From positions 1 to 64,000 of the forward strand of contig CAZKBK010000024.1 of NCBI GenBank assembly GCA_964551035.1: a stretch of 64,000 nt of DNA, given 5' to 3'. The notes under the pieces were generated by a model that saw only the letters and a program-made list of their open reading frames with translations, did not search any database and was not told the DNA's origin. Made by a program: the position numbers and the translations under genes. The DNA is from Chryseosolibacter sp964551035. GTDB taxonomy: Bacteria; Bacteroidota; Bacteroidia; Cytophagales; Cyclobacteriaceae. Positions 1 through 8,669 of the stretch are shown here, in pieces (the stretch's first letter is position 1; every line of letters starts with the position of its first letter).

Positions 1-36
1 GGCCTCCCTTTTTGTTAATTATTACAAAAGTTTTCC

Positions 37-170
37 CCGGACAACACTGATTCGTAATTCGTAATTCGTAATCACTGCTGTCCGGTAAAAATTAGAATTT
101 TACATATAAACTTTGTTCGTAGACCAGAATCGGCGATTTGGGTTGAGTTTGAAAATAGAACCCCCTGTTC
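37..170. repeat. Composite intergenic repeat, copy 1 (inverted arms, heptamer array, shared body)
   Basis: An arm CCGGACAACA (37-46) and an arm TGCTGTCCGG (76-85) are near-perfect reverse complements. They enclose a 7-bp array of ATTCGTA-type units (about 50-73). To the right lies a body of about 85 bases (AATTAGAATTT..., GACCAGAATC..., ending in a C-run) that recurs at 44433-44516 and 44951-45035. The rest of 1-454 holds no convincing gene. Confidence 0.7.
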
Positions 171-367
171 GCGCCTGAGTCTCCACAGTCCCTGCAGATT
201 TGACGCATATTTTTATCTTCGGCCTGGCAGGGGCATGCGCGGATCAAAATCAGCGGCAAATCTGTAGGGACGGGGCCCCGCGGCCCTGGAGCGGGCTATG
301 GAATGCGCTTGTTGATGGCAAGAGGAACGATGACAAATATAGTTGACACGTCACGCGAGGAATCTCC

Positions 368-436
368 CCGGACAGCAATGATTCGTAATTCGTACCTCGC
401 AATTCGTACCTCGTACCTCGTACCTCGTACCTCTCC
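368..436. repeat. Left arm plus heptamer array, copy 2
   Basis: The arm CCGGACAGCA (368-377) is followed by 7-bp units. Read on the minus strand they are ACGAGGT, ACGAATT and a GCGAGGT variant, the same units as the array at 63749-63797. No matching right arm is seen before the end of the acyltransferase gene at 455. The stretch 171-367 between the two repeat copies shows no recognisable feature. Confidence 0.65.
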
Positions 437-454
437 CCTCGCCTCTTCCTCCCT

Positions 455-1678
455 TTATAACCGCAACCTCACATTGCGCTTCTCGAGCCATCCTGCGGCG
501 AAGACACATAGCAGGGCAAAAGCGGCGCATTTGACAAGTCCGGTCGCTCCCGTCAACATGACCGCTGGCCAATGAATTCCGGCGAACACAACAAGGGCAT
601 AGGCATAATGCGGGAGCAGGTAGGTGAGCAACGTGTTCGTGCCGGCGGGCTTAATGAAAGTAAACCACGAGGCCTTTCCCTTTACATCGGCAAGCCAGTA
701 AATAAGCACAAACGCAAACAGGGTAATCGCGCTGCAGATCAATACCCACGGCGGGGTAGCGCCGAGTTTTGCGATGATCCAAAACCGGTTGGTCAGCATC
801 CCGGCCAAAAAGAGCACCGCAGCAACACCCGAAAAAAGCGCGAGTACTTTTGTATCCTTCCCTTGTCCGCGGAGTTTGAGGTACAACGTTGAGACCACCA
901 CGCCACCCATCGTGAGAAAGGGAAGGGAACCGTTGCCGATGGGTTCCATGACCACGCTCAGGGCGCCGAATGAAATTGTCTTTTCCATGGCCGCCATCGA
1001 TGCGCCGAGCAGTGCGATCCAAACCGGCAGCAGATATTTGAGCCTCGGTCCGGTTAGCGCATAGATAAGACCCGACAGGAGGTAGCACCACCCGATCAGC
1101 CCGAGTATGCCCCACCAAAAGACGGAAAACGTTTCGGCGTCGCGACCCACGCGGATGAGACCGAGAAGCGCGAGCAGTCCACCGATGCCAACGGCGCGTC
1201 CGACCCAGGGATATGTACGCGGCAACGACCGCGGGTAAGCGTTCCAGATCAGAACAAAGCATGTGCATACGCAGACGTTGTACAAGAGCCTCGGCAACCC
1301 GGTCGCCTCTGCATTGATGTTTTCGCCGTTGACGAGAAACAAGCCCATGACGAGCAAGGCTACACCACGAACAAGCACGTGAAACAGAATTTGTTTCCGG
1401 CCATCGCCCTTTCGCTTCCGGTTCGCAATGGCAAACGGGATGGACATGCCCACGATGAAGAGAAAAGCCGGGAACACCACGTCTGACAAACCCATCCCGT
1501 CCTGATCTGCAGTGGTGTGCAGAAGCCATGCGGGAATGCCGGTGAGCGTCCAGAGATCGTTCACGAAGATCATCAGCACCATGGTGATGGCCCGGAGAAT
1601 ATCAATGGAAAGCAGCCGGTGCGATCCCAGCGCGGTCGTGGTTGGCGAAGGGGCCAGGGTGGATGAGGATGTATTCAT
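455..1678 (-). CDS. DUF5009 / heparan-alpha-glucosaminide N-acetyltransferase-like membrane protein
   Basis: Predicted polytopic inner-membrane protein of 407 aa with about ten hydrophobic segments. The N-terminal part reads RLLSIDILRAITMVLMIFVN, followed by a DVVFPAFLFIVGMSIPFAI segment, the pattern of the HGSNAT/DUF5009 acyltransferase group. Relatives of this fold move acetyl groups across the membrane onto sugars; the substrate here cannot be read. The start ATG at 1678 precedes a Ser/Thr-rich stretch of about 20 residues, so a slightly later start is possible. It stands alone, with intergenic repeats downstream. Confidence 0.8.
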   Translation of the reverse strand: MNTSSSTLAPSPTTTALGSHRLLSIDILRAITMVLMIFVNDLWTLTGIPAWLLHTTADQDGMGLSDVVFPAFLFIVGMSIPFAIANRKRKGDGRKQILFHVLVRGVALLVMGLFLVNGENINAEATGLPRLLYNVCVCTCFVLIWNAYPRSLPRTYPWVGRAVGIGGLLALLGLIRVGRDAETFSVFWWGILGLIGWCYLLSGLIYALTGPRLKYLLPVWIALLGASMAAMEKTISFGALSVVMEPIGNGSLPFLTMGGVVVSTLYLKLRGQGKDTKVLALFSGVAAVLFLAGMLTNRFWIIAKLGATPPWVLICSAITLFAFVLIYWLADVKGKASWFTFIKPAGTNTLLTYLLPHYAYALVVFAGIHWPAVMLTGATGLVKCAAFALLCVFAAGWLEKRNVRLRL

Positions 1679-2020
1679 GGTTTAGCGATGATCCCACAAG
1701 ATAGGCAACTCTTGAAATCTCTCTCAGCTCTACCACCGGGAATCCCTGCAAAGGTGTATCAAAGTTCTTGCCTTCGAATGGCGTCCGCGCATCGCCCTCC
1801 TAGAATAGGAGATGAACACATTTCGAAAGCGTGGAGACCGTTGGGCCACCTCCCTGGAAAAAGGTAACCAATGGATCAAAAAGCATTTCCCATTTATTGG
1901 GGCCGAATGAAAATTGTAATACCTTAATCCTATCAAAAAAAAATCAAAATGAAGTGGCTGTCCCCCCAGTTCAGACTGCCGGGAACCAGAATGATTGCTC
2001 AACGATAAGAATATCCATAT
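1679..2020. other. Intergenic region with no recognised feature
   Basis: The 342 bases between two divergent genes are AT-richer than their surroundings and contain a run of nine A near 1937. A 90-codon open frame on the minus strand (1730-2002) has no recognisable protein features. Promoters for both flanking genes presumably lie here, but no clear box was identified. Confidence 0.5.
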
Positions 2021-2236
2021 ATGACGCTAACATCATCCTCCTATATGCTGGTTCTCTGGCCATTCCTTATGGCCGCCGGGTTGCTCTTGTTCGTTCTGGT
2101 GCTGATCGATGTGGTAAGGAAGGATCTGAAAACGGTAGACAAAGTGCTCTGGCTCTTATTGCCTCTTCTTCTGCCGGTAGTCGGCGCACTCATCTATCTC
2201 TTCCTCAGGAAAAAGATCGCGGGCGCACCCTCCTAG
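2021..2236 (+). CDS. Small PLDc_N-type membrane protein
   Basis: A 71-aa protein with two transmembrane segments: residues ~10-30 (MLVLWPFLMAAGLLLFVLVL) and ~43-62 (LLLPLLLPVVGALIYLFLRK). The spacing and the P-x-x-G-A-L-I-Y-L-F pattern match the phospholipase-D-nuclease N-terminal (PLDc_N) family of small stand-alone membrane proteins, whose function is unknown. An alternative start is the internal ATG at 2045. Its stop codon overlaps that of the convergent oxidoreductase in the shared tetranucleotide CTAG (2233-2236), so no terminator separates them. Confidence 0.75.
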   Translation: MTLTSSSYMLVLWPFLMAAGLLLFVLVLIDVVRKDLKTVDKVLWLLLPLLLPVVGALIYLFLRKKIAGAPS

Positions 2237-3444
2237 ACTTCAACATATTCCCGCAGGTATTCAAAACCAGGTGTCAACGCACCGTCACGCGCAACAGTAG
2301 CGCGCTCGATGACCTCGTCACGGTCATTGATAACCAGCATAGGGATCACACGGTCGAGGAGGTCCCTCCCGAATTCTTCCGAGGCGCTGCGAGGCAATTC
2401 ACAGGGCAGGTTGTCGATCGCCATCACGGTAACGAAACGCTCATCGCCCAATGCCGGCTGAACCGAGTCCGTGGCGGCATCGAAATCATACAACGGATCG
2501 ACGATGGTCGTTGCTTTCTTCGTGCTGGGGATGGATCCATTGATGTCACAGGTGATGTCCGCGATCACTTTGATCCTGAAGTCGTCGGTGAGCATTTGTT
2601 CCCGGGTGAACAACACAGGTGCCTTCGGATTCCAGTACGCGCCGGCCAGGAGCATGTCGGCTACTTTCGTGTACGCTGAAAAAATGGAATCGTATCGCTC
2701 AGGATTTCGATGAAATTCCTCGCGGTTGAAACTGCCCCCTTCTTTCCGGCGATGATAATCACCACTGCTCAGCTGAACGTAAACCGGTTCATCAAACGTG
2801 CGGTTGAGAAAATCCTGCGGGCTCACCTTCCTGATCCCCGCCGTGTCAAGGGTCTCCATGGAACCTTTCGCCACGCGGCCGGCCCCCGTGAGAATGATCT
2901 TCACCGCGGGAAGACTCACCTTCCTCAGCTCGAGCTTTAAATCATTTACATCAAAACACTCGTACGCGCGCCGCAATGAGAAGAGGTTATAGCGCCGCCC
3001 ATAGGTCAGTAGTCCATTGTAAGCGCCAACGATCCCCGCATATCGTCCGAAGGCAACGAGCCGGTTACCGGATTTGTCCTTCAGGGCCTCGTAGTCGATC
3101 AGTCGGATGCGTTTGTTCAGTATTTCCCGTAGCAAGCCCCGGTTGTAGGGCTGCATCTTCATGGTGTGGGAAAAGAACAGGTACGTTTTGCCCGCGATAA
3201 GGGCATCGACCGGCACTTCCTTGATGCCCATGAGGATTTCACAATCACTGACATTTGGCGCCACCGTCATTCCGACGGCGGTGTATTCGTCATCTTTAAA
3301 GGACCTGACGTCGCTTTGCTGTACAACAATCTTCACATGCGGATACCGCTGTTCAATTTCTTCGCATTGCAGCGGTGTAAAGGGAACGCGCTTGTCGGGC
3401 GGTACTTTCCCTTCGCGGATCAGTCCAATGGTCAATGGCTTCAT
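2233..3444 (-). CDS. NAD(P)-dependent oxidoreductase, alanine dehydrogenase / saccharopine dehydrogenase (lysine-forming) type
   Basis: 403 aa. The N-terminus (GLIREGKVPPDKRVPFTP) is the AlaDH/PNT N-terminal signature, in which the RE-x-K-x-x-x-x-RV segment contributes to substrate binding. A nucleotide-binding segment follows near residue 181 (KIILTGAGRVAKGSMETL). The family includes alanine dehydrogenase and lysine-forming saccharopine dehydrogenase; length and motif arrangement resemble the latter, but the substrate cannot be decided from sequence alone. It lies about 29 nt downstream of the AIM24-family gene and may share its transcript. Confidence 0.75.
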   Translation of the reverse strand: MKPLTIGLIREGKVPPDKRVPFTPLQCEEIEQRYPHVKIVVQQSDVRSFKDDEYTAVGMTVAPNVSDCEILMGIKEVPVDALIAGKTYLFFSHTMKMQPYNRGLLREILNKRIRLIDYEALKDKSGNRLVAFGRYAGIVGAYNGLLTYGRRYNLFSLRRAYECFDVNDLKLELRKVSLPAVKIILTGAGRVAKGSMETLDTAGIRKVSPQDFLNRTFDEPVYVQLSSGDYHRRKEGGSFNREEFHRNPERYDSIFSAYTKVADMLLAGAYWNPKAPVLFTREQMLTDDFRIKVIADITCDINGSIPSTKKATTIVDPLYDFDAATDSVQPALGDERFVTVMAIDNLPCELPRSASEEFGRDLLDRVIPMLVINDRDEVIERATVARDGALTPGFEYLREYVEV

Positions 3445-3473
3445 GAGTACTAAAAGAAAAACGTCGAAAATGT

Positions 3474-4250
3474 TTACGAACGCTCGAGGAAACTCCCAAG
3501 CAGGGAACCGCCTTCCTTCCGCGCATTACCGCCATAGGGCGCCAGGGCCTGAACAAGCTTCCGGATGGGCATCGACTGCAACCAAACTTTGCCCGTTCCC
3601 CGCAGGGTCGCCAGAAACAGCCCTTCACCGCCAAAGATCATCGACCGAAGGCCTCCCGACGCCTGAACATCGAAGTCGATCTGCGATTCGAAGGCAACGA
3701 CGCAACCGGTATCCACGCGCAGCGTTTCGTTGTTCAGTGTGCGCTCGATAACGTACCCGCCGGCATGAACGAACGCGTTCCCATCGCCCTGGAGTTTTTG
3801 GAGGATAAAACCTTCTCCGCCCACCAGTCCTGAACCGAGGCGGCGATTGAAAGTGATTGAGACCTTTGTTCCGAATGCCGCACAGAGAAAACCATCTTTC
3901 TGAACGACCAGTTCGTTGGCCGGGCACTTCGAGAGATCCATCGGAATGACCGTACCGGGATAGGGCGCCGAAAATCCAACCTTCGCTTTGCGGCTGCCGC
4001 GGTTTGTGAAGTGCGTCATGAATATTGACTCCCCCGTCAACATCCGGCTTCCCGCCGAAAGGAGCTTGTCGAACAGTCCCTGGCTGGGATTGGACCCATC
4101 GCCCATTTTTGCCTCAAAGGCGATTCCATCCTCCATAAAGAGCATTGCCCCTGCTTCGGCGATGACGGTTTCATTGGGGTCGAGTTCCACTTCAACAATC
4201 TGAATGCTTTCACCCCGGATCTGGTAATCGATGACGTGCGATCGGCTCAT
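3474..4250 (-). CDS. TIGR00266 / AIM24 family protein
   Basis: 258 aa. The N-terminal pattern (YQIRGESIQIVEVELDPNETVIAEAGAMLFM), the central GGEGFILQKLQGDG and the later GGEGLFLATLRGTGKVWLQS segment are typical of the TIGR00266/AIM24 family of beta-rich proteins. No signal peptide or membrane helix is seen, so it is probably cytosolic. Bacterial members have no settled function; the fold resembles the tryptophan-RNA-binding attenuator-like superfamily. It starts 9 nt after the stop of the M14 peptidase and is likely co-transcribed with it. Confidence 0.85.
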   Translation of the reverse strand: MSRSHVIDYQIRGESIQIVEVELDPNETVIAEAGAMLFMEDGIAFEAKMGDGSNPSQGLFDKLLSAGSRMLTGESIFMTHFTNRGSRKAKVGFSAPYPGTVIPMDLSKCPANELVVQKDGFLCAAFGTKVSITFNRRLGSGLVGGEGFILQKLQGDGNAFVHAGGYVIERTLNNETLRVDTGCVVAFESQIDFDVQASGGLRSMIFGGEGLFLATLRGTGKVWLQSMPIRKLVQALAPYGGNARKEGGSLLGSFLERS

Positions 4251-4259
4251 AGAATTCTT

Positions 4260-5879
4260 TTATTTCGTTTTGAAGTATTTGAAGATCGGGTAGTCCAATG
4301 TCTTCTGACCGGCATCCCCTGAAAAATAGTCATCAAGAAAATTCCACGCGACCACGCCATCGTCGGACTGTGGTTCAAGGATGTAGAAAATAAGATTGGC
4401 CAGAGGCTGCGCGAGGTCGACCACGTAATCTCCTTTGCGGAACTTTGCCCTCCGGCTTTCGAAAGTTCCGTCCACGCGCGCCATGAAGTGGCCTTCAAAC
4501 TTTCGGGCCGCCTTCTCATACGAGGACACGCGAAACACTTCGCCTTCGAACGACGTGTTTCGGGCGAGTTCCGTTACCTCGACACCGTGCCGCCTCAACA
4601 ACCGGACGATCTCATCCAATTCCCCTGGGATCACATAGCCCCGCGGGATGACACTCTCCACGGTGGGCTCAAAACGCGCGTAATACACGACGCTGTCCAG
4701 TTCCACAACCTTCCCCGTGCGCACGAGTTCCACGGAACCGTCGGCTTGGGTGAACGGAATATATTCGTATGTGGGAAAATTTTCCAGGACACGATCCGGA
4801 ACCATTTCGAACCGAACGCCTTTTTTGTCGCGGCCGGCGCCCTCCACCACACGGGAAATCGCTGCCTGTTCCGCCTTGCGGTTGATCGCGGTCATCTCGT
4901 CAATGTGGCGATGCGTATACTCCAAAATCCCGAGGACGAAATGATAGGTGGAATGAATGCGTTGATAGAAACGCTCGTGGGCAAAAGCCTCACTGAGAAT
5001 CGCCATGCGGTTGCGGAGGCCGAACTGGTTGACAAGGTACCGCGGATGGTGATTGTAGGTGTAGAAATTTCTGACCGGCCATCCCTGGCGCAAGGCGTAA
5101 TCCCCATACGGGCCAATGCGCAGGCTGTGTTTCTCTTTCATGGTGGCCGTCAATGCCGGCAGCATCACGTCGTTGGTGTACGTATAGGTCTGGGGTTGTC
5201 CCGCGGAGTGGTAACTCGGCGCCCAGGTGAGCGACCACGCGTGCCATGTCCCGTTCGTGGTATGCAAGTCGACGAAGAGTTGGGGGTCCCAGGGAACGAC
5301 AATATGCTCAATCAGGCCGCGTGTTTCATGGGCCTCCATCTTTATCCCGTCGCGGTTAAGGTCAAATCCCTGGCTGTTTCTCCGAAGGCCTGCCTCAAGC
5401 GGGCTGTCTTCCTGCGAAGGGCGGGTGCCCTTTGCCATCTTGTCGTTGCTGTCCGTATTGTAGATCGGCGCGAACAGGATGATCTGGTTGTCGAGAAGGT
5501 AATTGCGGCTGCCCAGCAAAATATCGCGCATGAGCATCATGATCGCTTCCTTGCCTTCGACCTCGCCGGCGTGAATGTTACCCTGAATGTAGACGACGGA
5601 CTTTCCCGATTCCCGCGCTTCCGCAGGCGTACGCACCGCCGGACGCGCGAGAACCGCGACGGGAATGTTCTTTCCTTCGGGGCTCATTCCCATGGACACG
5701 AGACGCACATGTTCGCTCATCGCCGCAATGGTGTCGAGAAAAGCCGTTACGTCGCCATAGGTGGAAGTTTTTACGAACCCGGAGCGTTCGGGTGTAAGCG
5801 TGAGTGACGCGGGCCAGGGCTGCGAAAAACCAAAGACTGCCGGAAAGGTCAGGAAGAAGAGCGCCAGAAAAACCTTCAT
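4260..5879 (-). CDS. M14-family zinc carboxypeptidase, secreted
   Basis: 539 aa with a Sec signal peptide (MKVFLALFFLTFPAVFGFSQ). The M14 zinc site is visible: HAGE (His103, Glu106), later DLHTT (His206), a DLNRD segment near 173-177 that matches the family's substrate-binding Asn-Arg pair, and a candidate catalytic glutamate in the ILSEAFAHE segment (near 297). It therefore probably removes C-terminal residues from peptides in the periplasm or outside the cell. The extra C-terminal ~200 residues are common in Bacteroidota members. It is probably first in an operon with the AIM24-family gene and the oxidoreductase. Confidence 0.85.
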   Translation of the reverse strand: MKVFLALFFLTFPAVFGFSQPWPASLTLTPERSGFVKTSTYGDVTAFLDTIAAMSEHVRLVSMGMSPEGKNIPVAVLARPAVRTPAEARESGKSVVYIQGNIHAGEVEGKEAIMMLMRDILLGSRNYLLDNQIILFAPIYNTDSNDKMAKGTRPSQEDSPLEAGLRRNSQGFDLNRDGIKMEAHETRGLIEHIVVPWDPQLFVDLHTTNGTWHAWSLTWAPSYHSAGQPQTYTYTNDVMLPALTATMKEKHSLRIGPYGDYALRQGWPVRNFYTYNHHPRYLVNQFGLRNRMAILSEAFAHERFYQRIHSTYHFVLGILEYTHRHIDEMTAINRKAEQAAISRVVEGAGRDKKGVRFEMVPDRVLENFPTYEYIPFTQADGSVELVRTGKVVELDSVVYYARFEPTVESVIPRGYVIPGELDEIVRLLRRHGVEVTELARNTSFEGEVFRVSSYEKAARKFEGHFMARVDGTFESRRAKFRKGDYVVDLAQPLANLIFYILEPQSDDGVVAWNFLDDYFSGDAGQKTLDYPIFKYFKTK

Positions 5880-5944
5880 TCGTACGTGTGGTCAGAATAA
5901 AAGGTGAAAATGGATGGAAGGTGGTTCTATTCCAAGGCGCGGCG

Positions 5945-6166
5945 TTATTTTTTCTTTTTCTTTTTGCCCTTCATTTCCTTATAGTCGTCGCGCTCGGCAA
6001 GTTTCTTGTCATCGACGTTCTCGTTGAGGAACGCATTGATTCTTTCGATGTTTGTATTCGACTTGATTTCGCCGAAGGTGTCGATAGAGATGTCAAATCC
6101 CTGTAGGTCTTTGTGTACCTTCGGTTTTGCCTTCCCTTTTCTTGGTGATTCGTCCTGCTTTGCCAT
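5945..6166 (-). CDS. Small conserved basic protein of unknown function
   Basis: 73 aa from the ATG at 6166 (MAKQDESPRKGKAKPKVHKD). A start six codons earlier would overlap gltX by 8 nt and is less likely. The protein is strongly charged: a basic N-terminus, a middle segment (GFDISIDTFGEIKSNTNIER) and a lysine-run C-terminus. No membrane segment or catalytic motif is seen. Short proteins with this layout occur in Bacteroidota, but I cannot name a function. It follows gltX by about 10 nt and is probably translated from the same message. Confidence 0.65.
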   Translation of the reverse strand: MAKQDESPRKGKAKPKVHKDLQGFDISIDTFGEIKSNTNIERINAFLNENVDDKKLAERDDYKEMKGKKKKKK

Positions 6167-6176
6167 GATACCTTTA

Positions 6177-7712
6177 TTACGCAACCCGGGGTTTCAGGGT
6201 TTGCAGTGCCCTTTCAATTCTTTCCGCAATCGCCTCTTTTCCGATGATCTCCATGACCACCATCAGGTCGGGACCGCCGCCTGCGCCTGTAATGGCAAGG
6301 CGCAGGGCCTGTAGAATCCTGCCGGTTCCGATCTGGAGTTCGCCGGTGACCCGCTCAAGTTCCCCTTTCAGGGTACCAGCGTCCGCCACCGCCAGTTGGC
6401 GCACGGCTTCCTTGTAGGCCCCTAGCACTTTAATGGCCTCGTCGTTCCATTTTCTGGTGGCGACGGCCTCGTCGTAGGTTTCAGGGGCAAAAAAGAAAAA
6501 CCGGCCCTGTGTCCACAGGTCGCCGGGGAACGTGATACGCTCGCGCATTGCGCCGGCAATCTTCGCCGCCTTCTCCGGAGGACAGTCGATTTCTTCTTCC
6601 TTCAACCGCTTCAAAAGAAACTGTGCCAGTTCATCGTCGCCGAGTGCCTTGAGATACTGTTGGTTGAACCACTGCGCTTTCTGGATGTCGAATTTCGCAC
6701 CCGCCTTTCCGATCCGTTCGATGGAGAAGGATTCGATGAGTTGCTCCCGCGAAAACAACTCCTGCTCGGTGCCTGGGTTCCATCCCAGCAACGCGAGAAA
6801 ATTGATCAGGGCCCCCGGGAGGTAACCCGCCTCGCGGTAGCCCGTCGCAACCTCACCTGATTGCGGATCCGTCCACGTTAAGGGAAAGATGGGGAACCCC
6901 AACTGATCGGCTGCACGCTTACTCAGCTTTCCATTTCCGTCCGGCTTTAACAGCAGCGGGAGATGCGCAAACTGCGGCATCGCCTCTTCCCAGCCCAGGT
7001 ACCGGTACAACAGCACGTGCAGCGGAGCGGAAGGAAGCCACTCTTCACCACGGATGACGTGTGAGATCTTCATGAGGTAGTCGTCCACCACATTGGCGAG
7101 GTGGTAGGTAGGCATGCCGTCAGATTTCATGAGCACCTTGTCGTCAATCTGCGACGAGTGAACAACCACCCATCCGCGGATAAGGTCGTTGAGCCTGATC
7201 TCCTCCTTGCGTGGAACTTTCAGGCGAATGACGTGGGGAACGCCGGCGTCGATAAGGCTTTTTACTTCGGCCTCGTCCAATGTCAGCGCGTTGCGCATCT
7301 GCGTCCGCGTGAGGCTATTGTATTGCGGTGTGTCGACGCCCGCGCTTTTGAGCCGTGCGCGCATGGCTTCAAGTTCTTCGGGTGTATCGAACGCGTAGTA
7401 GGCGTGTCCGCTCTTCAAGAGTTGTTGCGCGTACTGCTGGTAAATGTCCATACGCGCTGACTGGCGGTAGGGTGCATGCGGTCCTCCGGCGGGCACGCCC
7501 TCGTCGATGTCTATGCCCAGCCACTTCAACGCCTCAACGATGTAGTCCTCCGCACCGGGCACATAGCGGCTCTGGTCCGTGTCTTCAATGCGAAGGATCA
7601 TCGTACCCTGGTGCTTTCGGGCAAGGAGATAATTGTACAGCGCGGTGCGCACACCGCCGATGTGAAGCGCACCTGTGGGGCTGGGTGCAAAACGAACACG
7701 TACCGCTCTCAT
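6177..7712 (-). CDS. gltX: Glutamyl-tRNA synthetase
   Basis: 511 aa, the usual length for GltX. It charges tRNA-Glu (and tRNA-Gln where GatCAB is used) with glutamate. The class I HIGH signature is SPTGALHIGG (residues 11-20) and the KMSKS-like loop is KLSKR (262-266). The RIEDTDQSRY block (41-50) and YHLANVVDDYLMKISHVIRG (203-222) are hallmark catalytic-domain segments. The C-terminal ~160 residues form the anticodon-binding domain. A TACATTTG box lies 21 nt upstream of the ATG. Confidence 0.97.
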   Translation of the reverse strand: MRAVRVRFAPSPTGALHIGGVRTALYNYLLARKHQGTMILRIEDTDQSRYVPGAEDYIVEALKWLGIDIDEGVPAGGPHAPYRQSARMDIYQQYAQQLLKSGHAYYAFDTPEELEAMRARLKSAGVDTPQYNSLTRTQMRNALTLDEAEVKSLIDAGVPHVIRLKVPRKEEIRLNDLIRGWVVVHSSQIDDKVLMKSDGMPTYHLANVVDDYLMKISHVIRGEEWLPSAPLHVLLYRYLGWEEAMPQFAHLPLLLKPDGNGKLSKRAADQLGFPIFPLTWTDPQSGEVATGYREAGYLPGALINFLALLGWNPGTEQELFSREQLIESFSIERIGKAGAKFDIQKAQWFNQQYLKALGDDELAQFLLKRLKEEEIDCPPEKAAKIAGAMRERITFPGDLWTQGRFFFFAPETYDEAVATRKWNDEAIKVLGAYKEAVRQLAVADAGTLKGELERVTGELQIGTGRILQALRLAITGAGGGPDLMVVMEIIGKEAIAERIERALQTLKPRVA

Positions 7713-7732
7713 ACTACGGGATCAATCCACGG

Positions 7733-7740
7733 CAAATGTA
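7733..7740 (-). promoter_or_regulatory. Candidate -7 box (TACATTTG) for gltX
   Basis: Matches the Bacteroidota -7 consensus TAnnTTTG on the minus strand, 20 nt upstream of the gltX start. No clear -33 TTTG is seen at the usual spacing, so the call rests on the -7 box and its position. Confidence 0.4.
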
Positions 7741-7791
7741 AAAGGGATTCCCGACTTTGTGCGCTCCGCCGGAATGTAATTTGGCGTCGGT

Positions 7792-8196
7792 TCAAACCAG
7801 GTGTGCTTGCGCATCTGTGGCGGCGGCAATACACGAGATCTCGACATTCACATCCTTGGGAAGGCGGCTGACCTCCACCGTTTCCCGCGCGGGAGGATCC
7901 TGCGTGAAATATTGACCGTAAACTTCATTCACCTTCGGAAAATCGCCCATGTCCCGAAGGAAGATGGTGCACTTGACGACATGGCTGAAATTCATACCTC
8001 CGGCTTTGAGAATTTCCCCCAGGTTCTTCATCACCTGACGGGTTTCGCCTTCAATGTCGCCGTTGACGATCTTGCCGGTGGTTTTATCGATTGCGATCTG
8101 GCCGCTCAGGAAAACAAGGTTGCCGGTACGTATGGCCTGGCTGTAGGGACCGATGGGCTCTGGTGCCAGCGCGGAGTAAATGACTTTTTTTGACAT
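7792..8196 (-). CDS. RidA family enamine/imine deaminase
   Basis: 134 aa. RidA proteins hydrolyse reactive 2-aminoacrylate-type enamines released by PLP enzymes. The motifs are present: PIGPYSQAI (14-22), FLSGQI (29-34), VVKCTIFLRDM (73-83) and PPARETVEVSRLPKDVNVEI, holding the conserved substrate-binding Arg104 and Glu119. No signal peptide is seen, so it is cytosolic. A TATTTTTG promoter-like box lies 33 nt upstream of the start. Confidence 0.93.
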   Translation of the reverse strand: MSKKVIYSALAPEPIGPYSQAIRTGNLVFLSGQIAIDKTTGKIVNGDIEGETRQVMKNLGEILKAGGMNFSHVVKCTIFLRDMGDFPKVNEVYGQYFTQDPPARETVEVSRLPKDVNVEISCIAAATDAQAHLV

Positions 8197-8229
8197 GGGT
8201 TATTACGGTTCGTATGACTGACAATTCCG

Positions 8230-8237
8230 CAAAAATA
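8230..8237 (-). promoter_or_regulatory. Candidate -7 box (TATTTTTG) for the RidA gene
   Basis: Read on the minus strand this matches TAnnTTTG, 33 nt upstream of the RidA start codon. The -33 element is not clear. Confidence 0.4.
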
Positions 8238-8304
8238 ACTATATCTGCAGAACGTGGTGAGCGTTGTGGGGAAGATGTAGCGTTTGAGGAACGAAATGTG
8301 GGGT

Positions 8305-8400
8305 GAGATGCGAGGGTGAGGTTGTGGAGTGGTTTACCGCGTTGATTAGGTACGAGGGACGAAGGACGAAGGACGAAGGACGAAGGACGAAGGACGAAGG
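8305..8400. repeat. Intergenic repeat with seven 7-bp units, copy A
   Basis: A leader containing GGGTGAGGTTGTGG and GTGGTTTACCGCGTTGATTA runs into seven tandem 7-mers at 8352-8400: one ACGAGGG and six ACGAAGG. The leader and array recur about 240 bases downstream. The remainder of 8197-8669 contains a short GC-rich stretch but no plausible gene. Confidence 0.8.
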
Positions 8401-8548
8401 ACGCCCTGTAGGGGCGAAGCGTTGGTAGCACCGGCGTCCAACCACCGGGGGCACGCGTGCCAAAGATAATTGATGATGCCGGGATTATCCTTTATGGCAC
8501 GCAAAGCACGCACGCGGAACGAAGACCCTGCGGGAGCGGGTTGAATCT

Positions 8549-8622
8549 GAGGGTGAGGTTGTGGGTGGTTTACCGCGTTGATTAGGTACGAGGGACGAGG
8601 GACGAAGGACGAAGTACGAATG
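8549..8622. repeat. Intergenic repeat with five 7-bp units, copy B
   Basis: Second copy of the GGGTGAGGTTGTGG leader and GTGGTTTACCGCGTTGATTA block, followed by 7-mers at 8588-8622: ACGAGGG twice, then ACGAAGG, ACGAAGT and ACGAATG. It ends 47 nt before the next start codon. Confidence 0.8.
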
Positions 8623-8669
8623 GGACGGCGCGGTCCCGACAATTGTATTGGACTTAAACATGTAACGCC

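Noticed and set aside
1730..2002. 90-codon minus-strand frame between divergent genes
   Set aside because: No family pattern, no promoter, and it lies in AT-rich intergenic sequence.
4488..5807. 439-codon plus-strand frame opposite the M14 peptidase
   Set aside because: Antisense shadow; the minus-strand frame has a signal peptide and full zinc-site motifs.
8352..8622. Possible CRISPR array
   Set aside because: The units are 7 bp with no spacers of 25-40 bp, and no cas genes are in the window.
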